From Maribacter ulvicola (GTDB lineage Bacteria > Bacteroidota > Bacteroidia > Flavobacteriales > Flavobacteriaceae), in the NCBI RefSeq assembly GCF_900155985.1, contig NZ_FTMA01000001.1, positions 248,001 through 312,000 of the forward strand: a stretch of 64,000 bases of DNA, in the 5' to 3' direction. Shown here one piece after another: positions 44,258 to 53,763 of the stretch. The first letter of the stretch is position 1, and every line of letters starts with the position of its first letter. The notes beneath the pieces were generated by a model, which did no database searches, had not been told where the DNA came from, and saw only the letters and a list, made by a program, of their open reading frames with translations. The translations under genes and the position numbers were made by a program.

Positions 44258-45202
44258 ATGAAAAAGGTATTCTGTATTGGAGAATTGCTTATAGATTTTG
44301 TTGCCGAAAACCAAGGTAAAGATTTATCAAAAGCAAAAGAGTTTTCTAAAAAAGCAGGTGGTGCACCAGCTAATGTTGCTTGTACAATAAGTAAACTTGG
44401 CGGCAACAGTTTTTTTATTGGTGCCGTTGGTGATGACCCCTTTGGTACCTTTTTACTGCGCATTCTTGAAAATGAAAAAGTAGATATCTCTTTGGCACAG
44501 AAATGTGAAACATTTACCACCTTGGCCTTTGTTTCTATTGATGCCGATGGTGAGCGCGATTTTGTTTTTAACCGTGGCGCCGATAAAGAACTGACTTATG
44601 ACGCTACGCTAAAATCTAAATTTGAAGGTAACATCTTACACTTTGGTGCCGCGACCGCTTTACTGGGTGGTTCTTTAGAAGAGACCTATAGCAGATACTT
44701 GTTTGACGGGTTAACAAAAAATGCTTTTATTAGTTTTGACCCTAATTTCAGGATTGATCTATGGAAAAACAAAGAAGATATTTTTATACGCAAGTGCCAT
44801 ACTTTCATTGAAAAGTCTCATTTATGCAAATTTAGTCTAGAGGAAGCGCAACTTCTTTCTGGCAAAGATAACCTTAAGGAGGCCTGCCAGTTTTTTCATG
44901 ACATGGGAACCCAAATTATAGTGGTCACCTTAGGAAGCGAAGGTACACTACTTAGCACTAAAGATATTTACAAAACGATACCGAGTATAAAAGTGACACC
45001 TAAAGATACTACTGGTGCCGGAGATGCTTTTATTGGCTGCCTTTTACAGCAGCTTGCCGAACATTCCAAAATAGAAGATGTTCTAACAAACGATTATCTA
45101 CTTTCAAATATGGTTTCCAGAGCTAATAAAGCTGGGGCCATTACAACAGAAAATTTTGGGGCTATACAATCGTTACCTACATCACAACAATTAGACGCCT
45201 AA
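44258..45202 (+). CDS. PfkB-family sugar kinase, probable fructokinase
   Basis: A ribokinase-type kinase of 314 residues. It has the N-terminal FCIGELLIDFVAENQGKDLS and GGAPANVACTISKLGG signature, and the C-terminal ATP/catalytic signature DTTGAGDAFIGCLLQQL with the base Asp. It directly precedes amylosucrase with adjacent stop and start (45202/45203). Because amylosucrase liberates fructose from sucrose, fructose is the likely substrate. The assignment to fructose is inference from context. Confidence 0.88.
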   Translation: MKKVFCIGELLIDFVAENQGKDLSKAKEFSKKAGGAPANVACTISKLGGNSFFIGAVGDDPFGTFLLRILENEKVDISLAQKCETFTTLAFVSIDADGERDFVFNRGADKELTYDATLKSKFEGNILHFGAATALLGGSLEETYSRYLFDGLTKNAFISFDPNFRIDLWKNKEDIFIRKCHTFIEKSHLCKFSLEEAQLLSGKDNLKEACQFFHDMGTQIIVVTLGSEGTLLSTKDIYKTIPSIKVTPKDTTGAGDAFIGCLLQQLAEHSKIEDVLTNDYLLSNMVSRANKAGAITTENFGAIQSLPTSQQLDA

Positions 45203-47143
45203 ATGAACCAAGCTGAATTACACCGGTTATTGGCCTTAAAAAGTCAAAAGAAAAAAGGCGGAGTACCGTTAACGGTCTTATTTGAACAAAGATTAGCCAC
45301 CAATCTTTCTCTCATAAAAACACAGTTTTTTTCATTATACCAAGAAAAGGAACACCGCCCATATTTTTTTACTCTTTTAGATAAGCTTGAGTGGTTATTT
45401 AAGAACAGACCAACAGAATTAAAAAAACAAGATTTGGCTCGTTTAAATTCCGGTAACTGGTACCAAAGTGAGCAAATGGTGGGGATGCAATTGTATGTTG
45501 ACCGTTTTAACAAAGACATAAACGGACTCAAAGAAAAGCTTCCTTATTTTGAAGACCTAGGTATTAATTTTCTTCACCTTATGCCCATTACCACAAGACC
45601 GGCAGGTGAAAACGATGGTGGGTATGCCGTAAACAGCTATCATGAAATTGACCCTAAATACGGTACAAAAGCCGATTTTATGGCTTTCAGCAAAAAGGCA
45701 CGTGAGAATAATATGTTCTTAATGCTTGATTTTGTTGTTAATCACACATCAGACGAATTTGAATGGGCGAAGAAAGCAAAAGAAGGCGACCTTCATTATC
45801 AAAATTATTACTACACCTATTCTGACCGTCATATCCCTGATGAGTTTGAAAAGACACTACCAGAAATATTTCCGCAGTCGGCTCCAGGAAACTTTACTTA
45901 TAATGCAGAAATGGAAAAATGGGTCATGACCTGTTTTAATAATTACCAGTGGGATTTGAATTATAGAAATCCTGAGGTATTCATTGAAATGCTAGGTAAT
46001 TTAATAGCACTTGCAAATTTAGGTGTTGATGTTATCCGTTTTGATGCATTGGCTTTTCTGTGGAAAAAACTAGGAACGCTATCTCAAAACCTGCCCGAAG
46101 CACACACACTTATTTCTCTTTTTAGAATGTGCCTGCAAGTAATTGCACCTGGTGTAATTCTATTGGCGGAAGCTATTGTTGCGCCTAGAAATATCATTAA
46201 ATATTTTGGCGAAGATACTGCCGAAGGTAATGAGTGCGAAGTGGCATATAATGCTTCGTTAATGGCATTGCTATGGAATTCAATTGCCACTAAAAAGGCA
46301 TCGTTAATGGTGAAGAGCGTTACAGAAGTTCCGTCTAAACCTAATGATGCTACATGGATCAATTACATACGCTGCCATGATGATATTGGTCTTGGCTATG
46401 ACGATGATTTTGTACGTGCCATGAGCTACGACCCTACTGCCCACAAACAGTTTATTTTGAATTATTACTGTGGAAAATTAGCTTGGTCGCCAGCAAAAGG
46501 ATTGATGTTCATGTATAATCCTAAGAATGGCGATGGTAGAATTACCGGTAGCGCCGCTTCTTTATTAGGTTTAGAAACTGCCTTGCAGCAAAATAATAAG
46601 AACATTATAAATTACGCCATAACTAAAATTTTGATGATGCATGGCATTATTTTGACCTACGGTGGTATTCCTATGATATATGCCGGAGATGAAATTGCTA
46701 CCTTAAACGATTACTCTTACGAACAAAACAAAGATCATGTAAATGATAATAGATGGGTAAACAGACCAATGCAGAATTGGGATGCCGTATCTAAATTGAA
46801 AAAAGAAAAAGACAGCCCATCTACCATTATATATAACGGATTAAAAAATATGATTCGTTTACGAAAAGAGCACAACGTATTTGCCGACACAAACAATATT
46901 ACGGTTCATGGCTGCCCCAATGAGCATATATTTGTTTATCAAAGAACGCATGAAAGTGGAAGTATTTGGGTGTTGTCTAATTTTAATGAGGTTACAGAAA
47001 CATTAAATATTGGCTGGCTGCTTTCCATTGGTATTTATGCTGGCAAAAACGCTGTTGATTTACTTAGCGGAAATTCTTTAGAACTCATCCATAATGAAAT
47101 GCCATTGAAGCCTTACGAGCAACTGTGGATTAAGAATATTTAA
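45203..47143 (+). CDS. Amylosucrase (GH13 family, subfamily 4)
   Basis: Amylosucrase transfers glucose from sucrose to an alpha-1,4-glucan, releasing fructose (EC 2.4.1.4). The 646 residues match the Neisseria enzyme (about 636). Nucleophile Asp281 (VIRFDALAF), acid/base Glu323 (LLAEAIVAP) and the stabilising Asp393 with His392 (RCHDDIGLGYDDD) agree in position with the known Asp286/Glu328/Asp393. Other GH13 motifs are FVVNHTSDEFEWAK and PMIYAGDEIATLNDYSYE. An N-terminal helical region precedes the barrel; there is no signal peptide, so it is probably cytoplasmic. Sucrose hydrolase activity is an alternative of the same subfamily. It shares an operon with the fructokinase. Confidence 0.9.
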   Translation: MNQAELHRLLALKSQKKKGGVPLTVLFEQRLATNLSLIKTQFFSLYQEKEHRPYFFTLLDKLEWLFKNRPTELKKQDLARLNSGNWYQSEQMVGMQLYVDRFNKDINGLKEKLPYFEDLGINFLHLMPITTRPAGENDGGYAVNSYHEIDPKYGTKADFMAFSKKARENNMFLMLDFVVNHTSDEFEWAKKAKEGDLHYQNYYYTYSDRHIPDEFEKTLPEIFPQSAPGNFTYNAEMEKWVMTCFNNYQWDLNYRNPEVFIEMLGNLIALANLGVDVIRFDALAFLWKKLGTLSQNLPEAHTLISLFRMCLQVIAPGVILLAEAIVAPRNIIKYFGEDTAEGNECEVAYNASLMALLWNSIATKKASLMVKSVTEVPSKPNDATWINYIRCHDDIGLGYDDDFVRAMSYDPTAHKQFILNYYCGKLAWSPAKGLMFMYNPKNGDGRITGSAASLLGLETALQQNNKNIINYAITKILMMHGIILTYGGIPMIYAGDEIATLNDYSYEQNKDHVNDNRWVNRPMQNWDAVSKLKKEKDSPSTIIYNGLKNMIRLRKEHNVFADTNNITVHGCPNEHIFVYQRTHESGSIWVLSNFNEVTETLNIGWLLSIGIYAGKNAVDLLSGNSLELIHNEMPLKPYEQLWIKNI

Positions 47144-48266
47144 CCTTTCTGATTACACGAAGCGCTTCTTTCAGCGAATCATTTATCCCTGGGTACTTAG
47201 GCTTTAAAATTTGTCTAGCTCTTTCCATGCGCTCTTTTGCTTCTTCAAAACCGTTGAGAAAGCATATTAAATATGAATCTGCCAAGTATTTCAATTGCTT
47301 CACTTCGGCAATACTCAATTCTGCATTTATTTTTACCTTTGCTACCAAAGCATTATTGTTTTTATATATCCTGTCTAGCTCTTCTTTATCATGTATAGGT
47401 GGATCAAAAAGTAGATCGCTCGTAATTTGATAGGTACCATTTTCACTGAAATTGATGACCACTTTTTCTAACGGATAATACCTTTGTTTGAATCCCAAAC
47501 CTAGCTGAACAAACTCAATGGTAGTAAATGAATCATTGTTATAGGTAATGGTTACCTCATCTAAATTAGAGTAGAACAATTTTACCTGCTCATTGATCAA
47601 TTCAATATCTACCCTGTAGAAATATGTTTCTCCATTGACCATTTTCTTATTACCGGCCCAGCAGACTACAAACTGTTCTTTAAAAACTTTATAATCACTT
47701 TCTAAATCTTTATGTCGGTGATTTAAAAAATCAATAACCCCATCAAGTGTAAGCTCTATATTATTCTTGGCATGTTGTTCAATGGTAGCCACAGCTTCTG
47801 AATTGACATCTTTTAACTCAATATCAAATACTTTTGGCAAGCTAATACTGCCTTCCCTAAAAAAAACGGACCCTCCATAATACTTCCAAATGTTCTTTCT
47901 CAACGAACATATTTTTCCAATAGATTTTATGGTCACTAAACCTACAACCTTACCTTCTGGCAAATGTGGAAAAGGTATGTTCTCGTATGAAATTAAAGGC
48001 GGATTGTCTAAATAGGCATTCACCAAGTTCTGTATCTTACTATCATCAAAGAAATCAACTCCTACAATCTTGTTATCCTCATCTTCAACCCCAATTACAA
48101 TAAAAGAATTATTAGCCGGATTGCTATTTGCCAATGCACAAACGTGTTTTAAAAACTTACCCTTGCCTTCTTTTTCACCAATAGCAATAAATCGCTTTTT
48201 ATCGTAAAAACTGTTCTCGTCATTATGTGCGAGCAAGTTTTTTACCAATAGGCGTTTATTGATCAT
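47130..48266 (-). CDS. AlbA_2/Schlafen-type ATP-binding-domain protein
   Basis: The 378-residue protein begins with an AlbA_2 (Schlafen-like, 'putative DNA-binding') domain: FLKHVCALANSNPANNSFIV, GVEDEDNKIVGVDFFDDSKI, VVGLVTIKS and GSVFFREGSISLP (about 35-145). The remainder is a helical and beta region (RRYP-type KQRYYPLEKVVINFSENGT) of no clear family. Some AlbA_2 proteins act in phage defence or regulation, but many are single chromosomal genes. The stop overlaps the 3' end of amylosucrase by 14 nt in opposite orientation. Function not predicted. Confidence 0.78.
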   Translation of the reverse strand: MINKRLLVKNLLAHNDENSFYDKKRFIAIGEKEGKGKFLKHVCALANSNPANNSFIVIGVEDEDNKIVGVDFFDDSKIQNLVNAYLDNPPLISYENIPFPHLPEGKVVGLVTIKSIGKICSLRKNIWKYYGGSVFFREGSISLPKVFDIELKDVNSEAVATIEQHAKNNIELTLDGVIDFLNHRHKDLESDYKVFKEQFVVCWAGNKKMVNGETYFYRVDIELINEQVKLFYSNLDEVTITYNNDSFTTIEFVQLGLGFKQRYYPLEKVVINFSENGTYQITSDLLFDPPIHDKEELDRIYKNNNALVAKVKINAELSIAEVKQLKYLADSYLICFLNGFEEAKERMERARQILKPKYPGINDSLKEALRVIRKVKYS

Positions 48267-48330
48267 AAGTTATAATTTTGACTTTTGACTTTTGGCTTTA
48301 AAGATTTTATACTAAAACCTTTTCATAGTA

Positions 48331-49083
48331 TCAATTTTTATCTACAATTGTTGAAGAAGCTTGTGCTGTTGGCATGACCACCAAATCTGCAATATTTACA
48401 TGATACGGTCTAGTTACTACAAAGTGAATAATATCTGCAATATCTTCTGATTTCAAAGGCTGAAAGCCTTTGTATACATCATCAGCCCTATTCTCATCTC
48501 CCTTAAAACGTACATTACTAAACTCTGTCTCTACCAATCCGGGATTCACCGCACCTACGCGAACACCTGTTCCATTTAAATCTATGCGCATTCCTTGGTT
48601 AATGGCATCAACAGCATGTTTACTGGCACAATATACGTTGCCCTTTGGGTACACTTCTTTACCTGCAGTAGACCCTATGTTAATAATATGGCCAGATTTT
48701 CGTGCTACCATCTGAGGTATTATCGCCTTAGAAACATAAAGCAATCCTTTGACATTAATATCCAACATAGCATCCCAATCATCTACATTACCCTCTTGTA
48801 TCGTATCTAGACCGTGGGCATTACCGGCATTGTTAATTAAAATATCTATTTCAGAAAACTCTTTAGGCAAAGAAGCTATTGCAACTTGCACGGCTTCTTT
48901 ACTACGAATATCAAAATTTAAAGTGTGTACTTGTACTTCTTTTCCCAGTTCCTTTTGTAAGGCGTCCAAACGGTCTTGTCTTCTACCACACAACACCAAA
49001 TTTATTCCCTTAAGTGCAAAATGAATTGCCGTAGATTTCCCTATTCCGCTTGTAGCGCCTGTAATAAATGCTGTTTTTGTCAT
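48331..49083 (-). CDS. Short-chain dehydrogenase/reductase
   Basis: A classical SDR of the YdfG type with 250 residues from ATG 49083 (MTKTAFITGATSGIGKSTA). Nucleotide-binding TGATSGIG and NNAG (LINNAGNAHG) are followed by the catalytic Ser/Tyr/Lys (INIGSTAG, YCASKHAVDA) and NPGLVETEF. Upstream in-frame codons would extend it into the preceding gene, and the start at 49083 leaves a 10-nt gap. Substrates may be 3-hydroxy acids such as serine or 3-hydroxypropionate in YdfG relatives. It is downstream of an aldo/keto reductase on the same strand. Confidence 0.88.
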   Translation of the reverse strand: MTKTAFITGATSGIGKSTAIHFALKGINLVLCGRRQDRLDALQKELGKEVQVHTLNFDIRSKEAVQVAIASLPKEFSEIDILINNAGNAHGLDTIQEGNVDDWDAMLDINVKGLLYVSKAIIPQMVARKSGHIINIGSTAGKEVYPKGNVYCASKHAVDAINQGMRIDLNGTGVRVGAVNPGLVETEFSNVRFKGDENRADDVYKGFQPLKSEDIADIIHFVVTRPYHVNIADLVVMPTAQASSTIVDKN

Positions 49084-49093
49084 CTCTTTATTG

Positions 49094-49957
49094 TTATGCA
49101 ACTTCGTGCCCCTCGTTAGCCTCAAGTAAAATAAACCAATCTTGCAGTTCCAAATCAATAGCAACGGCCTCCATTCCCAATTTCAAACGCTTTGGCGTTG
49201 CTGTACCCACTACCGGATGAATTTTAGATGGATGCTTTAAAATCCAAGCCAATAATAACTGGTCTTCTGTTGCACCATACTTTTTAGCAAGATCGCCCAA
49301 CACTGTTTTTATTCTTGTGTTTGCCTTAGATTCTTCTCTAAAATAATTACCTAAAGGACTCCAGCTCATTGCAAGTCTATTATACGTAATGCAATCATCT
49401 AAAGTGCCGTCGTTCATTACTCCGTTTGAAGAAAGCGAAAACTCTACCTGATTTGCTTCTACCTGTATATCTTTTTCTATGAGTTGAATTTGAGAAGGCG
49501 TAAAATTCGATACTCCAAATTGTCTGATTTTTCCGGACTTCTTAAGCTCATCTATTGCCTCAGCAATTTCTGAAGGATCCATTAAAGGACTAGGTCTATG
49601 CAACAGCAATACATCTAAATATTCTGTTTGCAGCATTTTCAATGATCGTTCTACAGATGAAATAATATAGTCTTTGCCGTAATCATAATGCTTTACCCTA
49701 TTGGATCGTTCCTTAACATTAAACTGTATTCCGCATTTGCTAATGAACTGAATATCTTCTCTTTTTATACCACTTTTTCCAAAAGCTTTACCAAAATCAG
49801 CTTCGGTAGTATAGTCGCCATAAATATCGGCATGATCAAATGTGGTAATATTATTTTCCACACAATGATTCATAAGTGCTATCATTTCATTGGTAGCAAG
49901 TTGTTTTCCCCATTTGCCCCAGGTCATAGTTCCTGCAATTATTCTCGAATATTTCAA
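49094..49957 (-). CDS. Aldo/keto reductase
   Basis: A 287-residue NADPH-dependent aldo/keto reductase of the YdhF type. The catalytic tetrad is Asp41 and Tyr46 (FDHADIYGDYTTEADF), Lys74 (FISKCGIQF) and His120 (DVLLLHRPSP). GVSNFTPSQIQLI and the C-terminal HPVVGTATPKRLKLGMEAV are further family motifs. It probably reduces small carbonyl compounds in the cytoplasm. The SDR gene begins 10 nt after its stop, so the two reductases are one unit. It is divergent from the MoxR gene 171 nt away. Confidence 0.9.
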   Translation of the reverse strand: MKYSRIIAGTMTWGKWGKQLATNEMIALMNHCVENNITTFDHADIYGDYTTEADFGKAFGKSGIKREDIQFISKCGIQFNVKERSNRVKHYDYGKDYIISSVERSLKMLQTEYLDVLLLHRPSPLMDPSEIAEAIDELKKSGKIRQFGVSNFTPSQIQLIEKDIQVEANQVEFSLSSNGVMNDGTLDDCITYNRLAMSWSPLGNYFREESKANTRIKTVLGDLAKKYGATEDQLLLAWILKHPSKIHPVVGTATPKRLKLGMEAVAIDLELQDWFILLEANEGHEVA

Positions 49958-50128
49958 TATATTGTAATTTGATTAATGAAATTAAAAAGAAATCCCTTAA
50001 AACCTTCATAAAAATAAGGGGTTTTCCAATTTTTTAACCTATCATTAACAGCGACTGAGTGAATAAATTTTCAATTTGCGTAAGTGTTAAAAGTAGAAGC
50101 CTTAACAATCAATAATATATAGTTTTAA

Positions 50129-51130
50129 ATGGAAGAAAATACTTCAATTGACATTAGTGCTGTTAATGAAAAAATAGCAAAAGAAAGCGCTTTTATCGAT
50201 TTACTGATGCTTGAAATGAATAAAGTAATCGTTGGCCAAAAATATATGGTAGAACGGTTATTAATCGGACTTTTAGGACAAGGTCATATATTACTGGAAG
50301 GTGTACCTGGCTTGGCAAAAACTTTAGCAATTAACACCCTTTCAAAAGCTGTTAAAGGTAGTTTTAGCAGAATTCAGTTTACACCAGATTTATTACCTGC
50401 AGATGTTGTAGGTACGTTGATCTATAACATGAAGCTAAACGATTTTTCTATTAAGAAGGGTCCTATTTTCGCAAACTTTGTTCTTGCAGATGAGATTAAC
50501 CGTGCTCCCGCCAAAGTACAGTCGGCACTTTTAGAGGCCATGCAGGAAAAGCAAGTGACCATTGGTGACGAAACTTTTATTCTTGACAAACCTTTCTTGG
50601 TCATGGCAACGCAAAACCCGGTTGAGCAAGAAGGAACCTACCCATTACCTGAAGCACAAGTGGATCGTTTTATGTTGAAAACGGTTATCGACTATCCAAA
50701 AATAAACGAAGAGCAGTTGATCATGCGCCAAAATTTAAAGGGTAGCTATGAAACTGTAAACGCCGTTGTATCCATAGAACAAATACTAAGTGCACAGAAA
50801 GCCGTTCGTGAAGTTTATATGGACGAAAAAATTGAGAAATATATTCTTGATCTTGTATTTGCTACAAGATATCCTGAAAAATATAACCTAGAAAGCTTAA
50901 AACCTTTGATCAGTTTTGGTGCATCTCCAAGGGGTAGTATTAACTTAGGTACCGCTGCCAAATGTTATGCTTTCATAAAAAGAAGAGGTTATGTTGTGCC
51001 AGAAGATGTACGTGCCGTTGTACTTGATGTGCTAAGACACAGAATTGGTATTACATACGAGGCAGAAGCAGAGAATATTACTTCTGTTGATATCATCAAC
51101 AAAATTGTAAACGAGATAGAAGTGCCATAA
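50129..51130 (+). CDS. MoxR-type AAA+ ATPase of the Bat operon
   Basis: This is a MoxR-type AAA+ ATPase. The 333 residues include Walker A GVPGLAKTLA (Lys64), Walker B VLADEINRAPAKVQSALLEA (about residue 112), sensor 1 MATQNPVEQEGTYPLPEAQV, and the C-terminal lid (ISFGASPRGSINLGTAAKCY). MoxR proteins remodel or activate vWA-domain partners, here DUF58/BatA/BatB encoded next to it. It is the first gene of a 9-kb same-strand operon (50129-59211). No strong promoter box was recognised in the upstream 171 nt. Confidence 0.93.
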   Translation: MEENTSIDISAVNEKIAKESAFIDLLMLEMNKVIVGQKYMVERLLIGLLGQGHILLEGVPGLAKTLAINTLSKAVKGSFSRIQFTPDLLPADVVGTLIYNMKLNDFSIKKGPIFANFVLADEINRAPAKVQSALLEAMQEKQVTIGDETFILDKPFLVMATQNPVEQEGTYPLPEAQVDRFMLKTVIDYPKINEEQLIMRQNLKGSYETVNAVVSIEQILSAQKAVREVYMDEKIEKYILDLVFATRYPEKYNLESLKPLISFGASPRGSINLGTAAKCYAFIKRRGYVVPEDVRAVVLDVLRHRIGITYEAEAENITSVDIINKIVNEIEVP

Positions 51131-51229
51131 CCCAGTTATTACTATTCAGCAACCTGAAATTATTGTTTTGATTACTTGATTGTAGAATACCTAATACTGA
51201 AAAGGATACTGTAAACTGTTTACTTAAAA

Positions 51230-52096
51230 ATGGATACCAAAGAGCTACTCAAAAAAGTACGGAAAATTGAAATAAAGACTAGACGTCTTTCTGACCATAT
51301 ATTTGGTGGGGAATACCACTCTACCTTTAAAGGTCGTGGTATGACGTTTAGCGAAGTTCGGCAGTATCAATTTGGCGATGATGTAAGAAATATTGACTGG
51401 AACGTTACCGCACGCTACAATGAACCATACATAAAGGTTTTTGAAGAGGAACGAGAATTGACCATGATGCTCATGGTAGATATTAGTGGGTCAGAATTAT
51501 TTGGAACCACCAATCAATTTAAAAATGAAATCGTAACAGAAATATCGGCCACGTTAGCATTTAGCGCACTTCAGAACAACGACAAAGTTGGTATTATTTT
51601 ATTCTCTGATCAAATAGAGCTTTTTATTCCTCCTAAAAAAGGAAAGACCCATGTTCTGCGTATAATTAGAGAATTATTAGAATTTAAACCAAAAAGTAAT
51701 AAGACAGATATTGCCCAAGCTTTGAAATTCTTGAGTAGTGTTATGAAGAAGAAAGCCATTGTTTTTGTGCTTTCTGATTTTATGGATGACGGATATGATA
51801 AAACTTTAAAAATCACTGGTAGCAAGCATGATTTAACCGGAATTCGTGTTTATGACGAACGTGAAGAATCTATACCAAATATTGGAATGGTACAGGTAGA
51901 AGATGCTGAGACCGGAAAATTACAATTGGTGAATACCAAGTCTAAGAAAGTACGTAACGCCTATGCTGAATTTCATAGCAATCGTGTAACCTACTTTAAA
52001 GAGTCTTTCACAAAATCTGGTTGTGGTGTTCTTGATTGTAGGGTTGATGAAAGCTATGTAAAAAAATTATTGGGCTATTTTAAAAGAAGAGGTTGA
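51230..52096 (+). CDS. DUF58 protein (vWA-like) of the Bat operon
   Basis: The 288 residues contain the DUF58 signature HSTFKGRGMTFSEVRQYQFG and DDVRNIDWNVTARYNEPYIK (about 28-75), followed by a vWA-like fold with the MIDAS motif DISGSELFG. Further motifs are NDKVGIILFSDQIELFIPPK and FVLSDFMDDG. DUF58 proteins are partners of MoxR ATPases. The stop TGA (52094-52096) almost touches the next gene, so they are tightly linked. Confidence 0.92.
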   Translation: MDTKELLKKVRKIEIKTRRLSDHIFGGEYHSTFKGRGMTFSEVRQYQFGDDVRNIDWNVTARYNEPYIKVFEEERELTMMLMVDISGSELFGTTNQFKNEIVTEISATLAFSALQNNDKVGIILFSDQIELFIPPKKGKTHVLRIIRELLEFKPKSNKTDIAQALKFLSSVMKKKAIVFVLSDFMDDGYDKTLKITGSKHDLTGIRVYDEREESIPNIGMVQVEDAETGKLQLVNTKSKKVRNAYAEFHSNRVTYFKESFTKSGCGVLDCRVDESYVKKLLGYFKRRG

Positions 52097-52101
52097 TACA
52101 G

Positions 52102-53763
52102 ATGATTATAACAAATAGAACTTTTATAAACGGTGTTTCGCGGTTAAAGCGAATCTCCCCTTTATTTGTATGCCTACTGTTCATATATGAGCTATCTGCT
52201 CAAGAACCCCCTACCATTAAAACAGAAGTAGATACTACTTTTATAAAAATTGGAGAGCAGGTGCAATGGAAAGTTACCATAGATATCGACTCTACAGATT
52301 TTGTAATATTCCCTGAGGGACAAACATTTTCTCCCTTAGAAACCGTAGAAGCTTTTGCAACAGATACCACTAGAAAAAAAGACAGACTAACACTTCAAAA
52401 AATATACGCCCTAACCCAATTTGATTCAGGCGCTTACAAATTACCTGCCCAACGAATTGATATTAACGGCGTTGGTTTTATGACCGATTCTTCCCTGATT
52501 AATGTCGCTACTATTCCCGTAGACACCTTAAATCAGAAAATGTACGATATTAAACCACTAATCAATGTTGAAAAGAGCAACTACGCTTTTTGGAAATACT
52601 TGCTGATTGGTTTACTTGTATTATTGATCTTAGGCGGATTATTGTATTGGTTCGTATTCCGTAAAAAACCACTGACTGAAGAAGAAAAAGTGGCACTTTT
52701 ACCTCCATATGACAGAGCCTTACTTGAACTTAAACAGTTAGAAAATTCTAAGTATTTAATACAAGATGAATATAAAGAGTACTATTCTGAATTAACCACA
52801 ATTGTGCGCTCTTACCTAGAAGAAGATGCCCATGTCACGGCCATGGAAAGTACAACGGGACAATTAATTGAAAAACTAGAGCTTTTAAGAGATGCCGGTG
52901 AATTGAATTTGGAAGACGATACCATCAAACAATTTAAACAAATATTACAAACGGCAGATTTAGTAAAATTCGCCAAGAACAAACCTTCTACATCGGTTGC
53001 CGAGCAAGATAGAAAACTTGTAGAGCAAATTGTCGTAAAAACACATGATGCACTGCCAGAACCTACAGAAGAAGAATTATTAGAGCAGGCAGAATACCAA
53101 GAAGAACTGGAACGCAGGGCTAAAAAGAAAAAAATAAAGATTGCGGCAATTTCAGCTGTTGCAGTAATTTTAATTGGCATTACCGTTGCTGGGGTAAAAT
53201 TTGGATTCGGCTATTTAAAAGACACCGTTTTAGGCCACCCTACTAAAGAACTTTTAGAGGGAGAATGGGTACGCAGTAGCTATGGTTTTCCACCAATAGA
53301 ATTAGAGACTCCACAAGTTCTTGTACGCCAAAAAATAAAATTACCTGCAGAAGCAAAAGCTGAAATCGCAGATATTCAAGCTTTTGAGTTTAGTAATCCT
53401 GCCGGGTTATTTACCGTAGGTACAACCTCGGTCACCTTGGCACAACAGGATGTAGAGCCCGATTTTGAAAAAACAATTGAACAAATTTTAGCCAATTTTG
53501 AAAGTCAGGGCGCCAAGAACATCATTACCAAACAAGAAGCTTTCTACACCATAAGTGGCGTAAAGGGCTTAAAAGTATTTGGCAACGGCGAGTTCACCGT
53601 ACCTGGTTCAGATGAATTAATAGAAGGTGAATATAGCGTTATACTTTTTGGAGGCAAAGGCTTTCAACAATACATCATACTAACTTGGCTGGAGGATGAT
53701 ACGTACGCACAAGAAACAGTAGACCGCATTTTAGCATCGGTAGAAGTAAAAACAGAAGTATAA
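52102..53763 (+). CDS. Exported two-span Bat-operon protein (DUF4381-like)
   Basis: From ATG 52102 the protein has 553 residues; a TTG at 52093 would overlap the preceding stop. A signal peptide is followed by a BatD-like periplasmic beta domain (about 30-160; VDTTFIKIGEQVQWKVTIDI). Then come a membrane span (about 168-188), a cytoplasmic Glu/Lys-rich DUF4381-like helical region with LLPPYDRALLELKQLEN, and a second span (about 348-366). The last roughly 180 residues form a periplasmic domain not seen in classical BatD. It lies between DUF58 and BatA, so it is probably a structural member of the complex. Confidence 0.78.
   Translation: MIITNRTFINGVSRLKRISPLFVCLLFIYELSAQEPPTIKTEVDTTFIKIGEQVQWKVTIDIDSTDFVIFPEGQTFSPLETVEAFATDTTRKKDRLTLQKIYALTQFDSGAYKLPAQRIDINGVGFMTDSSLINVATIPVDTLNQKMYDIKPLINVEKSNYAFWKYLLIGLLVLLILGGLLYWFVFRKKPLTEEEKVALLPPYDRALLELKQLENSKYLIQDEYKEYYSELTTIVRSYLEEDAHVTAMESTTGQLIEKLELLRDAGELNLEDDTIKQFKQILQTADLVKFAKNKPSTSVAEQDRKLVEQIVVKTHDALPEPTEEELLEQAEYQEELERRAKKKKIKIAAISAVAVILIGITVAGVKFGFGYLKDTVLGHPTKELLEGEWVRSSYGFPPIELETPQVLVRQKIKLPAEAKAEIADIQAFEFSNPAGLFTVGTTSVTLAQQDVEPDFEKTIEQILANFESQGAKNIITKQEAFYTISGVKGLKVFGNGEFTVPGSDELIEGEYSVILFGGKGFQQYIILTWLEDDTYAQETVDRILASVEVKTEV

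Noticed and set aside
49084-49164. Longer N-terminus of the SDR gene
   Set aside because: It would run into the aldo/keto reductase coding end and add residues before the TGATSGIG motif that the family does not have.
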